DNA of 16,457 nucleotides from JBHIET01 sp046760785 (GCA_046760785.1 JBHIET010000075.1:1-16457), one strand, 5' to 3'. Positions 1 through 8,211 are shown, numbered from the stretch's first letter. Numbers and translations: made by a program. Notes: generated by a model from the letters alone, not told the origin.

Positions 1-110
1 CGCTGCTCAGGCTGAGTAGTGACGTCTTTTGGACAGATTATGAAAGGGGCTCAGATAATACTATAGCACACTTCTCTCAAATCCCAAAACTGGCGCAGCG
101 TGCCCGGCTG

Positions 111-119
111 TGTTACAAT
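111..119 (+). promoter_or_regulatory. Extended -10 promoter element of the helicase gene
   Basis: TGTTACAAT is an extended -10 box (TGn followed by TACAAT at 114-119). No convincing -35 lies 17 bases upstream (TGGCGC at 91-96), which fits an extended -10 promoter. Transcription should start near base 126, only about three bases before the ATG at 129. No Shine-Dalgarno sequence precedes that ATG, so the transcript may be leaderless. A second AT-rich stretch (GATAAT, 54-59) could be a further promoter but has a poorly spaced -35. Confidence 0.5.
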
Positions 120-128
120 GCGCCCGCT

Positions 129-2228
129 ATGGACCTCCTCAAAGGACTCAACCCCCAACAGCAGAAAGCCGTCACAGTCTCCGACGGCCCGGTGCTGGTG
201 CTGGCCGGACCTGGCTCGGGTAAGACGCGCGTATTGACCCATCGCGTCGCCTGGCTGGTGCGGGAACTAGACATCGCCCCCTGGCGTGTCATGGCGGTTA
301 CCTTCACCAACAAGGCCGCCCGCGAGATGCGGGAGCGGCTGGAAGAGCTTCTCGGTCCCTCCAGCGCCCGCAGTCTGACGCTGGGCACCTTCCACGCGAC
401 TTGCGCCCGCGTCCTGCGCCGTGAGGCTGAAGCGGCCGGCATCCCCCGCGATTATGCCATCTTCGACGCTGACGACCAACTCCGCTTGGTCAAGCAGGCC
501 ATCCGCGACCTGAACCTGGACGACAAGCGTTACCGTCCCCAGGCGGTGCATGGTGCCATCTCCCGTGCCAAGAATGAGCTAATCCCGCCGCAGGCGTACT
601 ACACTGGTTCTTACTACGGCGAGGTCGTCAAGCGGGTCTACGAGCGCTACCAGGCGCTGCTGGCGGCTAACAATGGGCTCGACTTCGACGATCTGCTGAT
701 GGTGACCGTGCGCCTGTTCGACCGCAACCCGGACGTGCTGGCGAAGTACCAGGAGCGCTACCGGCACATCCTGGTGGACGAGTTCCAGGACACGAATCAG
801 GCACAGTACACACTGTTGAAGCAGCTTTCGGAGCGGCATCACAATCTCTTTTGCGTCGCTGATGAAGATCAATCGATCTACGCGTGGAGGGGCGCCGACT
901 ATCGCAACATCCGCCGCCTGCGGGACGATCATCCCGATCTCGTGACCATTGTGCTGGAGCAGAACTACCGCTCCACCCAGACCATCCTGGACGCTGCCCG
1001 CGCCGTCATCCGCCACAACCCTGACCGCACTGACAAATCGCTCTTCACGCGACGGGGCTGTGGCCCTGCAGTCGTCGTCCACGAGGCGTACGACCAGGAC
1101 GACGAGGCCCAGTTTGTCGTGGATACTATTGCTCAACTGGCGGCCCAGGAGGGAGTGCGCCCCGGGGACTGCGCTGTGATGTACCGCACCAACGCTCAGT
1201 CCCGTGCTCTGGAGGACGCCTTCATCCGTGCCGGGCTTCCCTACAGGCTAGTCGGTGCCACCCGTTTCTACGCCCGCCGCGAGATCAAGGACTTGGTCGC
1301 GTTCCTGCGGCTGATCCACAATCCCACCGAGGGCGTGAGCATGGCCCGTGTGATTAACGTCCCCCCACGGGGCATCGGGCGGAAGACGGTGGCGGTGCTG
1401 GAGGAGGCGGCGCGGGAGCGGGGTGTCTCCATCTACGAAGTGCTCAAGGAAAGCCCGAAACTGGGCGCGCGGGCGCAACGGGCGCTAGCAGCGTTCGTGG
1501 AAATGCTGGAGGGCTGGACTGCGACGTGGGGGCAAATGACAGTGGCACAGTTGATAGATCGCGTGTTGCAGGACACCGGTTACGGCGACTACTTGCGCGA
1601 CGGCACCGAGGAGGGAGAGGATCGCTGGGCCAACGTGCTGGAGTTGCGCAACGTGGCCGCCGAGTACAACGACCTGACGCTGACCGACTTCCTGGCCGAC
1701 GTCGCGCTCGTCTCCGACGTCGACAATCTGAGCGACGAGGTAGACGCGCCGACACTGCTCACGCTTCACAGCGCCAAGGGGCTAGAGTTCCCCGTCGTCT
1801 TCATCACTGGGCTGGAGGAGGGGATGTTGCCCCACAGCCGTTCTTTTGACGATCCGGAACAGATGGCCGAGGAGCGACGGTTGATGTACGTCGGCCTGAC
1901 GCGGGCGGAGGACCGGCTCTATCTGACCTACGCCTTTGTTCGTACCCGCCGTGGCGATAACGAACCCTCGGTCCCCAGCCGCTTTCTGGACGACATCCCC
2001 CTCGAGTTGGTCAGCGGCTCGTGGCGGCAAAGGGGCAGGGAGGCGATGGGGTCTCGCGAGTCGCAATTCCGCGCCGGGCAGCGGGTGCGGCACGCGACCT
2101 TCGGCGAGGGGCTGGTGGTGGAGAGCCGCGCCGATGGGGACGACGAGATCGTGACGGTGATCTTCGAGGAGGCGGGAATGAAGCGACTGATGGCCAGCCT
2201 AGCCCCGCTGGAACGGCTGGAGGGTTAG
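129..2228 (+). CDS. pcrA: ATP-dependent DNA helicase UvrD/PcrA (SF1A)
   Basis: A 3'-5' DNA helicase that unwinds duplex DNA in nucleotide-excision repair, mismatch repair and the removal of stalled replication or recombination intermediates. It acts in the cytoplasm on the nucleoid. Visible motifs, in order: Q-motif GLNPQQQKAV (6-15), Walker A AGPGSGKT (26-33), Walker B DEFQD (217-221), motif III DEDQSIYAWRGAD (from 245), motif VI EERRLMYVGLTRAEDRLYL (581-599), and a PcrA-type C-terminal tail (about 645-699) with FRAGQRVRHATFGEG. At 699 residues it has the usual family length and looks complete. The start at 129 is chosen because MDLLKGLNPQQ matches the usual PcrA N-terminus. There is no Shine-Dalgarno sequence, and the -10 box lies nine bases upstream. 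It is probably transcribed alone, since what follows is degenerate DNA. The PcrA versus UvrD name is a convention here; the family call is secure. Confidence 0.97.
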   Translation: MDLLKGLNPQQQKAVTVSDGPVLVLAGPGSGKTRVLTHRVAWLVRELDIAPWRVMAVTFTNKAAREMRERLEELLGPSSARSLTLGTFHATCARVLRREAEAAGIPRDYAIFDADDQLRLVKQAIRDLNLDDKRYRPQAVHGAISRAKNELIPPQAYYTGSYYGEVVKRVYERYQALLAANNGLDFDDLLMVTVRLFDRNPDVLAKYQERYRHILVDEFQDTNQAQYTLLKQLSERHHNLFCVADEDQSIYAWRGADYRNIRRLRDDHPDLVTIVLEQNYRSTQTILDAARAVIRHNPDRTDKSLFTRRGCGPAVVVHEAYDQDDEAQFVVDTIAQLAAQEGVRPGDCAVMYRTNAQSRALEDAFIRAGLPYRLVGATRFYARREIKDLVAFLRLIHNPTEGVSMARVINVPPRGIGRKTVAVLEEAARERGVSIYEVLKESPKLGARAQRALAAFVEMLEGWTATWGQMTVAQLIDRVLQDTGYGDYLRDGTEEGEDRWANVLELRNVAAEYNDLTLTDFLADVALVSDVDNLSDEVDAPTLLTLHSAKGLEFPVVFITGLEEGMLPHSRSFDDPEQMAEERRLMYVGLTRAEDRLYLTYAFVRTRRGDNEPSVPSRFLDDIPLELVSGSWRQRGREAMGSRESQFRAGQRVRHATFGEGLVVESRADGDDEIVTVIFEEAGMKRLMASLAPLERLEG

Positions 2229-2273
2229 GGATACAGATGGCAGGCTGCAGACTGCGCATGGAGGGAGAGGCGA

Positions 2274-2483
2274 ATGACGCGCAAACTCGAGATTGACTGG
2301 ATGGAGCTGGATGCCGCCTCCCAGAGTGGCTCGTGGGAGACGCAGTTCTACCTGGACCTGGGGACCGGCGAGGTCGTGATGGTCACCGACGAGACCGCCC
2401 GCTACTTGGAGGAACCGCCGGATGAAGAGTTGCCCGATTGGGTAAGGGCTATGTCAGCCGGACTCGCCGGGCCAAATCATTGA
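2274..2483 (+). pseudogene. UPF0158-like protein, N-terminal fragment
   Basis: A 69-residue reading frame preceded by a good ribosome site (GGAGGGAGAGG, 2260-2270). The segment YLDLGTGEVVMV followed by ARYLEEPP resembles the N-terminal half of the UPF0158 family, whose function is unknown. As recalled, those proteins run to roughly 140-160 residues, so this is about half length. The reading frame ends just after PDWVRAMSAGL, and the overlapping frame encodes the end of an unrelated-looking protein (2426-2542). A deletion that joined two genes out of frame would explain both. It could still be translated as a short protein. Family call moderate; fragment status inferred from length. Confidence 0.5.
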
Positions 2484-2542
2484 CATTGGCAGAAGAGGGT
2501 GTGCTGCGGGCCCAGGAGATCGAGGCGCGCCTCACGCTTTGA
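2426..2542 (+). pseudogene. C-terminal remnant of a winged-helix/DUF6429-like protein
   Basis: In the frame shifted relative to the preceding fragment there is an open stretch without its own start. Its product contains RAKSLTLAEEGVLRAQEI and then a stop at 2540-2542. The pattern of basic residues, KS, a short strand and T/AEEG followed by a helix is typical of the last strand and helix of small winged-helix or DUF6429-type proteins. Only about 38 residues are open and no body of such a gene is present. This is read as the surviving 3' end of a gene whose 5' part was lost. The identification is by pattern only. Confidence 0.35.
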
Positions 2543-2653
2543 AGGGGCGAGAGTATGGAAGCCGCCTTTATTTGCAGCGAGGAATTATGGTCGCGGGGAT
2601 TCGGTGGGACACACCCGCTGAAACCGGAACGGCTGAAGCGTACCTATGAGCTG

Positions 2654-2819
2654 GGCGTTCACGTCCGGGCGAGCTTGCGCACGACAACACTCAACGGGGG
2701 CACTACCGAAAATCGTATACAGGGGAAATGCCAATTGGTGGCACGTGCAATCGTTTCTGTTGGCTTAAAACCCACAGCCGCCGCGCTTCAGTACAGCCCG
2801 GCACAAATCCATCCCTCGC
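2654..2819. other. Unrecognised sequence after the deacetylase breakpoint
   Basis: No gene is supported here. Two frames stay open across it, one continuing the broken deacetylase and one reading GTCNRFCWLKTHSRR and ending at 2823. Neither has a recognisable domain. The base composition is slightly poorer in GC than the neighbouring genes. It may be the edge of a dispersed repeat that replaced the rest of the deacetylase gene, but a single window cannot show this. Confidence 0.3.
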
Positions 2820-2848
2820 TTGAACAATTTCTGTCCGTGGTGTATCAT
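2820..2848 (+). promoter_or_regulatory. Sigma-70-type promoter of the phosphatase-kinase operon
   Basis: TTGAAC (2820-2825) and TATCAT (2843-2848) are separated by exactly 17 bases, giving good matches to the -35 and -10 consensus. Transcription would begin near 2855, leaving a leader of about 60 bases with a strong ribosome site (GGAGGAGGG, 2902-2910) before the ATG at 2914. The same TTGAAC -35 with a 17-base spacer occurs in the second clear promoter of the window (8212-8240). Confidence 0.5.
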
Positions 2849-2913
2849 GATTTCGGGTATCGGGTGAATCCGTCTTAGAATTCCTGTGCCACGGAGGACG
2901 CGGAGGAGGGCTC

Positions 2914-4182
2914 ATGACTGGTACGAATTCCGTACAACCCTCTGGTGATCGCCTCGCTCTGCTCTACCGCCTATCGCAAACATTCAATTCCTCCCTCGAT
3001 CTGGACGAGGTGCTAAACCGGGTGATGGATGAGGTCATCGCGGTCACGCGTGCCGAACGTGGCTTCGTGATGCTGCGCGAAGCCGATGGGACGCTGGTCT
3101 TCCGTGTGGCGCGTGGGATGGATCAGAATACGATTGACGATCCCCAGTTCCACATTTCGCGTGGGGTGGCGGAACGAGTGGCGCGCGAGGGGCAGCCGAT
3201 CCTCACGAGCGATGCGCAGAGCGATGACAGGTTCAGCATGCGCCGGAGTGTGAAGGTTCTGGGGCTGCGTTCGATCCTGTGCGTGCCGCTGAGAATCAAG
3301 GACAAGGTCTCAGGTGTCGTCTACGTGGACAACCGACTCCAGGCCGGCATCTTCGCCCCGGCCGATCGCGAACTGTTGGTTGCTATCGCTTCGAGCGCGG
3401 CCATTGCGATCGAAAATGCACGACTGTACGAGGTGGCTGTCGAAACAGGTCGCTTGGAGCGCGAACTGCAGATGGCATACGAGGTACAGGCCGAGTTACT
3501 ACCGCGCGAAACGCCGCAGGTCCCCGGCTGGGAGTTTGCCGCACGATGGCAGCCAGCGCGCGAGGTGGCTGGCGACTACTACGACTTCATCCCGGGCCAT
3601 GGGGGGCAACTTGGCCTGGTGATCGCCGACGTGAGCGATAAGGGGATGCCCGCTGCCTTATTCATGGCTCTCACACGCAGTATCGTCCGTGCCAGCGTGA
3701 ACCGCGCGCCCTCACCCGCGGACGGCATCGCCCACGCAAACCGGCTGATCTGCGCCGATTCCACGGGCGGGATGTTCGTCACCCTGTTTTACGCTCTACT
3801 CAATGCGGAGACGGGCGAGATTACCTACGTCAACGCCGGGCACAACCCGCCGTTGCTCTGTCGTGCCGATCAGGATCATCTGACAGAACTGACGCGCACG
3901 GGAATGGCGCTGGGCGTGGTCGAGGACACGCCGTTTGAGCAACGTGCGCTGCGCCTCAATCCTGGCGACTTTATCCTGCTCTACACCGATGGGGTGACGG
4001 ACGCGACCGACGCGCACGGGCAAGACTTTGGGATGGAGCGCTTGCAGCGTGTGGTCCTTGACCATCGGCACGCGCCGGCGGCGGATGTAATGGCTGTGCT
4101 GGAGCGGGCGATAGGCGACTTTGCCAGTTCCGCCGCGCCGTTCGATGATGTGGCAATGGTGGTGATGAGATGTCTGAAATGA
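2914..4182 (+). CDS. GAF domain plus SpoIIE/PP2C-type serine phosphatase (RsbU-like)
   Basis: A 422-residue cytoplasmic signalling phosphatase. A GAF sensor domain occupies about residues 25-175 (RGFVMLREADGTL, then VLGLRSILCVPL and VSGVVYVDNR). A short helical linker with ERELQMAYEVQAELLP follows (about 185-205), then a PPM/SpoIIE phosphatase domain from about 210 to the end. Metal-binding aspartates are visible in GDYYDF (220-225), ADVSDKG (238-244, D239), LYTDGVTDA (356-364) and PFDDVAM (409-415). Such proteins dephosphorylate serine or threonine on partner proteins, classically anti-sigma-factor antagonists of the SpoIIAA/RsbV type, but no STAS protein or anti-sigma factor is in the window. 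It has no signal peptide or membrane segment. Its last 13 bases overlap the kinase gene, which suggests translational coupling and joint function. The ligand of the GAF domain cannot be read from the sequence. Confidence 0.92.
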   Translation: MTGTNSVQPSGDRLALLYRLSQTFNSSLDLDEVLNRVMDEVIAVTRAERGFVMLREADGTLVFRVARGMDQNTIDDPQFHISRGVAERVAREGQPILTSDAQSDDRFSMRRSVKVLGLRSILCVPLRIKDKVSGVVYVDNRLQAGIFAPADRELLVAIASSAAIAIENARLYEVAVETGRLERELQMAYEVQAELLPRETPQVPGWEFAARWQPAREVAGDYYDFIPGHGGQLGLVIADVSDKGMPAALFMALTRSIVRASVNRAPSPADGIAHANRLICADSTGGMFVTLFYALLNAETGEITYVNAGHNPPLLCRADQDHLTELTRTGMALGVVEDTPFEQRALRLNPGDFILLYTDGVTDATDAHGQDFGMERLQRVVLDHRHAPAADVMAVLERAIGDFASSAAPFDDVAMVVMRCLK

Positions 4183-7100
4183 TCGGCACTCTTTTGAACG
4201 AACGCTACCGCCTCGACTCCGAACTCGGCCGGGGCGGCATGGGGGATGTCTATCGCGCCCGCGACACCCTGCTGGAGCGGAACGTCGCCGTCAAGGTGGT
4301 GTCGGCTGATGCCCTGGGCGTAGAAGGGGGCGCCCGCCTGCTGCACGAAGCCAAAGCCACGGCCAAGCTCAACCATCCCAACATTGTCTCGGTGTACGAT
4401 GCCGGGGAGGTGGAGGGCTCACCCTACATCGTGATGGAGTGGGTGGAAGGCGAGTCGCTCTACGACCGCCCCCCGGAAGCTCTGGACAAGATCGTTTCCC
4501 TCACCCGCCAGATCTGTGCTGCCCTGGAGCACGCCCACGCCAACGGCATCATCCACCGTGATCTCAAGCCGGAGAATGTACTGCTGGCGCCCGACGGTAC
4601 GGCCAAGCTGACAGACTTTGGTCTGGCCCGCTCCGTGGCCTCGCGGCTGACCAGCGAGGGTACCATCGTCGGCACCGTGTTCTACCTGGCGCCGGAGCTG
4701 GCACTGGGTCAGGACTTTGATGGGCGCGCCGACCTATACGCGCTGGGAGTGATGCTGTACGAGTTGACGACCGGTCACCTGCCCTTCACTGCCGATGATC
4801 CAGTTGCGGTGATCTCCCAGCACCTGTACGCGCCCGTCGTCCCGCCGAGGGCCAAAAACCCCAAGATTCCCCCAGCCTTCGATGCGCTCATCGTCTGCCT
4901 GTTGAGCAAGACCCCGGCAGACCGCCCCACTTCCGCCGCCGAGGTGCAGCGAGCATTGGAACAACCCGGCTTTATGGACCAAGATGCCGTCTCTGCCAAA
5001 GAACTCTCTGTGCTGGAGCGGATCGAGCGTGGCCGGTTGGTGGGGCGTGAGCAGGAACTGCAGGAAGCGAGAGTCCTTTGGAATAGAGCGCTTTCTGGTC
5101 AGGGTCAGATGCTGCTGATCAGTGGTGAGCCAGGCATTGGCAAGACCCGGTTGGTACGCGAACTGGTCACGCAAGTCCAGGTCTCGGGTGGCAGGGCTCT
5201 GGTAGGCACGTGCTACGCCGAGGGCGGCGTGCCTTACGCGCCTTTCGCTCAAATGCTGCGCCGGACCATCGAAAATGGTTCGGACGGCGGTCTAAACTTG
5301 CCTGAATTCGTCCTCGCTGACCTGCTCACACTGGCCCCTGCCCTGCGCCTACGCTATCCAGACATCAAGCCCAGCCCGGCGCTCGACGATCCCAAGGCTG
5401 AGCAGCATCGCCTCTTTGAGAACCTGGCCATCTTCTATACCGCGCTGAGCGAGCACGCCCCGCTGCTGCTGGTGCTGGAAGACGCCCACTGGGCCGACAG
5501 CGGCACCTTGTTCCTGCTGCGGCATCTGGCCCGTCACACCCGCCGCCAGCGGGTGATGACCGTCGCCACCTACCGCGAGGTGGAGCTGGACGAGGCGCAG
5601 CCCTTGCACGAGGTGCTGCTGGATCTCAATCGCGAGCGGCTGGCGGCTCGTCTGAAGCTTCCCCGCCTGAACCGCGAACAAACCAGGGAGATGCTGGTGG
5701 TCTTGCTTGCCGAGGAGATCACCCCTGACTTTCTGGACGGCATCTACCGCGAAACCGAGGGCAATCCGTTTTTCATCGAGGAGGTGTGCAAGGCGCTGGT
5801 GGAGAGCGGAAGGCTGTACTACGAAGAGGGGCGCTGGCACCGGCCGAGCGTGGAAGAGCTGGGGATCCCCCGGAGCGTGCGGGTGGCGATCCAGTCGCGG
5901 GTGGGAGTGCTGCCTGCCGATACCCAGGAGACGCTGCGTCTGGCCGCGGTTCTGGGGCGGGAGTTCGATTTCAATACCCTGGCGGAAGCCAGCGACCAAG
6001 ATGAAGACACGCTGATTGAGGCGCTGGAAGACGCCGAGCGGGCCCAGTTGATCGAGGAGGTGAGCGGGGAAGGGGGCTTTGCTTTTGTCCACGGTCTGAT
6101 TGCGGCCACACTGGTTGAGAATCTGCGTGCGTTGCAGCGTCGGCAGCTCCACTGCCGGGCAGCCGCCGCCCTTGAGGCCCTGCATCCAGACAGCTTTGAA
6201 GCCCTGGCACATCACTACAGTCAGGGCGGGGAGCCGGATAAGGCCATTAACTACCTGCTCCAGGCCGGCGACCGCGCTCGCCGGCTGGGTGTCAGCCTGG
6301 AAGCGATTGACTTCTATCAACTGGCGCTCCAGAAGGCAACGGAGCTGAAAGCACCAGGCAAGGCACTCGAACTGCATCGCATTCACGAGCGTCTCGGCGA
6401 TGTGTATCTGATCAACCTGTCCCGCCACGACGAGGCGCTTGAGCATTACAAATCGTTTCTGGCCCTGGCCCAGTCGGAGGAGGATGAGGTGCGAGGGGCG
6501 CGGAAGGTGGCGGGGGTACATCTGCTGCGCGGCGACTTGACAGAGGCGCAGAGATGCTACGAAACGGCGTTGGCTCGACTGAGTTCTCTCCCGCCGTCGG
6601 CGGAGGCCAGCCGCGTTCATTACGGCTTTTCGTATCTCCTCACGCTTAGGAATCGTTGGGGTGAGGCCGCGCAACACGCTGCCGCAAGCCTTGAGATTTC
6701 TCGCCGGATCGGTGATAATAGGGGATTGGCCGATGCGTACAGGGTTATGAGCGGCATTGCCAAGCAACGGGGGGATCTGGAAGCAGCGTGCAAATACGAC
6801 GAAAACTGTGTGGAGCTCTACCGTGAGTTGGGCGATTTACCTCGAACGGCCCAGGCCTACAACAACGTGGGCGACAGCTACCGGCTATTGGGCCAGATGG
6901 AGCAGGCGCTAGAGTATCTCAATCAAGGCCTCGAACTCGTCCGGCGCATCGGTGACACGCGCGACGAAGCGATACTCCTCCAAACAACAGCGGAGCTGTT
7001 CCTTGATCAGGGGCAATGGCAGTCAGCCATCGCCCACCTGGAACGGGCGTTTCCTCTAGCCGAGGAATCCGGCGCGGCAGCTCGAATGATCGAGGTGTAT

Positions 7101-7682
7101 CGGCTCCTGGGCTCAGCCTACGAGCGTGTGGGGCAGTTGGAGGGCGCACGACGTCACCTGGAGATGGCCGAGACCCTAAGTCAGGACACGCAGCATTTCC
7201 GGTTCGCACCACAGATCTACCTGGACCTGGCTCGTCTCAATGCGACGCAGGGTGAGTTCGGTGAGACTGAGAGCTACGTCCAGTTGGCCCTGGATGCCGC
7301 TGGGCCGGAGCCACCAGATGTATTCCTCGGCCTCGTGCATCGCTGCTACGGGTACCTGCGTGGTCGTCTCAGCGATTGGGACGACGCGATAAGGCATTTT
7401 GAGGAGAGTCTGAAGCTCCTGGAGCGGAGCGACCTGCCGGCGGAAGCGGGGCAGGCGCACCTGAGTCTGGGCACGGCTTACGCGAGCCGTGGCGAGGAGG
7501 GCGACAGGGGGCGCGCGTGTGAGCATCTGCTCGCGGCGCAGTCGGTCTTCCGGCAGATTCAGGCTCGAGGGTACCTGGCCAGGGTGAGTGAGCGGCTGGG
7601 GGAGTTGGGATGCCAGTCGGACAGTCCGGACGCTTTGCTGGACGGGGACGCACCGCCAACCGGCGAAGCTACGGTCAAGTAA
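4170..7682 (+). CDS. Ser/Thr protein kinase-ATPase-TPR multidomain regulator
   Basis: A 1170-residue cytoplasmic signalling protein. Residues 13-270 form an apparently active Hanks-type kinase: glycine loop GRGGMGDVY (20-28), ATP lysine K42, catalytic loop HRDLKPEN (129-136, D131) and DFG (149-151). From about 287 it continues as an AAA/STAND-type ATPase of the kind seen in PknK, MalT and adenylate-cyclase-linked regulators, beginning GREQELQEA, with Walker A GEPGIGKT (319-326) and Walker B LLLVLEDAHWAD (432-443). The last 480 residues are TPR helices, with repeats such as AYNNVGDSYRLLGQMEQALE. No DNA-binding or cyclase output domain is present, so output is probably phosphorylation. The start at 4170 overlaps the phosphatase stop; an internal ATG at 4179 giving a classic ATGA overlap is equally possible. 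The reading frame is unbroken. Substrates are unknown; the neighbouring phosphatase may oppose it or be its target. Confidence 0.93.
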   Translation: MSEMIGTLLNERYRLDSELGRGGMGDVYRARDTLLERNVAVKVVSADALGVEGGARLLHEAKATAKLNHPNIVSVYDAGEVEGSPYIVMEWVEGESLYDRPPEALDKIVSLTRQICAALEHAHANGIIHRDLKPENVLLAPDGTAKLTDFGLARSVASRLTSEGTIVGTVFYLAPELALGQDFDGRADLYALGVMLYELTTGHLPFTADDPVAVISQHLYAPVVPPRAKNPKIPPAFDALIVCLLSKTPADRPTSAAEVQRALEQPGFMDQDAVSAKELSVLERIERGRLVGREQELQEARVLWNRALSGQGQMLLISGEPGIGKTRLVRELVTQVQVSGGRALVGTCYAEGGVPYAPFAQMLRRTIENGSDGGLNLPEFVLADLLTLAPALRLRYPDIKPSPALDDPKAEQHRLFENLAIFYTALSEHAPLLLVLEDAHWADSGTLFLLRHLARHTRRQRVMTVATYREVELDEAQPLHEVLLDLNRERLAARLKLPRLNREQTREMLVVLLAEEITPDFLDGIYRETEGNPFFIEEVCKALVESGRLYYEEGRWHRPSVEELGIPRSVRVAIQSRVGVLPADTQETLRLAAVLGREFDFNTLAEASDQDEDTLIEALEDAERAQLIEEVSGEGGFAFVHGLIAATLVENLRALQRRQLHCRAAAALEALHPDSFEALAHHYSQGGEPDKAINYLLQAGDRARRLGVSLEAIDFYQLALQKATELKAPGKALELHRIHERLGDVYLINLSRHDEALEHYKSFLALAQSEEDEVRGARKVAGVHLLRGDLTEAQRCYETALARLSSLPPSAEASRVHYGFSYLLTLRNRWGEAAQHAAASLEISRRIGDNRGLADAYRVMSGIAKQRGDLEAACKYDENCVELYRELGDLPRTAQAYNNVGDSYRLLGQMEQALEYLNQGLELVRRIGDTRDEAILLQTTAELFLDQGQWQSAIAHLERAFPLAEESGAAARMIEVYRLLGSAYERVGQLEGARRHLEMAETLSQDTQHFRFAPQIYLDLARLNATQGEFGETESYVQLALDAAGPEPPDVFLGLVHRCYGYLRGRLSDWDDAIRHFEESLKLLERSDLPAEAGQAHLSLGTAYASRGEEGDRGRACEHLLAAQSVFRQIQARGYLARVSERLGELGCQSDSPDALLDGDAPPTGEATVK

Positions 7683-7699
7683 TAGGAGAGGAGGACAAA

Positions 7700-8002
7700 A
7701 TGGGAGGAACGACAGAGCGTGAAGCCACGATTGCGTATGTCTTGATCAAGGCGGAACTCGGAGCGGCCAAGCAGGTGGCTGAGGGTGTGTCTGGGATCGG
7801 CGAGGTCCTTTATGCCGATATAGTCACGGGTCCCTACGACGTCATCGCTGCCGTGTATGTCCCGAGCAACCGTGAGCTTGGCGACGCTATGATCGAAAAG
7901 ATTCAAACCGTTGAAGGAGTGAAGAATCCGCTGACGGCGGTCGTGAGTTCGAACTGGAAGGATGGCGAGGCAGTGCCCATGGGGCATTCCTATTTTCCCT
8001 AG
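7700..8002 (+). CDS. Stand-alone Lrp/AsnC ligand-binding (RAM) domain protein
   Basis: A 100-residue protein consisting almost entirely of one alpha-beta RAM (AsnC_trans_reg) domain, about residues 8-85. Key stretches are ATIAYVLIKAELG, ADIVTGPYDVIAAVYV and VEGVKNPLTAVV. Full Lrp/AsnC regulators carry an N-terminal helix-turn-helix that is absent here, so this is a sensor or oligomerisation domain without DNA binding, comparable to the known small RAM proteins. These usually assemble into dimers to decamers and bind amino acids or similar small effectors. The start at 7700 is chosen over the in-frame upstream codon at 7610 because a strong ribosome site (GGAGAGGAGG, 7685-7694) precedes it and 7610 lies inside the kinase gene. 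It begins 17 bases after the kinase stop and is most likely the third gene of that operon. The ligand is unknown. Confidence 0.88.
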   Translation: MGGTTEREATIAYVLIKAELGAAKQVAEGVSGIGEVLYADIVTGPYDVIAAVYVPSNRELGDAMIEKIQTVEGVKNPLTAVVSSNWKDGEAVPMGHSYFP

Positions 8003-8031
8003 ACACCGACCAGCACTCCAGCCAGGTACAT

Positions 8032-8070
8032 GGGCTAGCCATCCGCCAGCCCCCAGCGAACGGCTAGCCC
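8032..8070. other. Long-loop inverted repeat after the operon
   Basis: GGGCTAGCC (8032-8040) and GGCTAGCCC (8062-8070) are exact inverted 9-mers separated by 21 bases. They start 30 bases after the last stop codon of the phosphatase-kinase operon. No T tract follows, so a simple intrinsic terminator is not supported. It could stabilise the 3' end of the mRNA or be an operator. Confidence 0.45.
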
Positions 8071-8109
8071 AACACATATCCTATTCTTATAGACGCTTCC
8101 ATCGAAAGC

Positions 8110-8141
8110 GCACTCTTCGACGGGCTCAGAGTGCTTGTTTT
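8110..8141 (+). terminator. Candidate intrinsic terminator of the phosphatase-kinase-RAM operon
   Basis: GCACTC (8110-8115) pairs with GAGTGC (8129-8134) across a 13-base loop and is followed directly by TTGTTTT. The stem is short and the loop large, so termination may be weak. Its position, between the operon end and the promoter at 8212, is what one would expect. Confidence 0.4.
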
Positions 8142-8211
8142 GCTAACTGCGGTTGTAGTATCAGGGGGCTCGGAGCCAGTAATGACCCCTGGCTGCCCGA
8201 CCAGGTGCGTG

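Larger units (their letters stand above)
2555..2878 (+). pseudogene. Truncated AcuC/histone-deacetylase-family gene (N-terminus only)
   Basis: The reading frame opens with a normal ribosome site (AAGGGG, 2542-2547) and ATG. The first 33 residues, including SEELWSRGFGGTHPLKPERL and then KRTYEL, match the N-terminus of AcuC-type histone deacetylase family enzymes (H-P-x-K-P-E-R motif). Those enzymes are zinc-dependent amidohydrolases of about 350-380 residues. After residue 33 (base 2653) the similarity stops abruptly, and the remaining 74 residues resemble nothing I recognise. None of the zinc ligands or catalytic histidines is present, so the product cannot be an active deacetylase. The original start and ribosome site survive, which points to a deletion or replacement in the body. 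The family call rests on one short conserved stretch. Confidence 0.55.

Noticed and set aside
5349..6767. 472-codon open frame on the minus strand inside the kinase gene
   Set aside because: It is fully antisense to a well-conserved ATPase-TPR region, has no recognisable domain, and is expected from the codon bias of GC-rich DNA.
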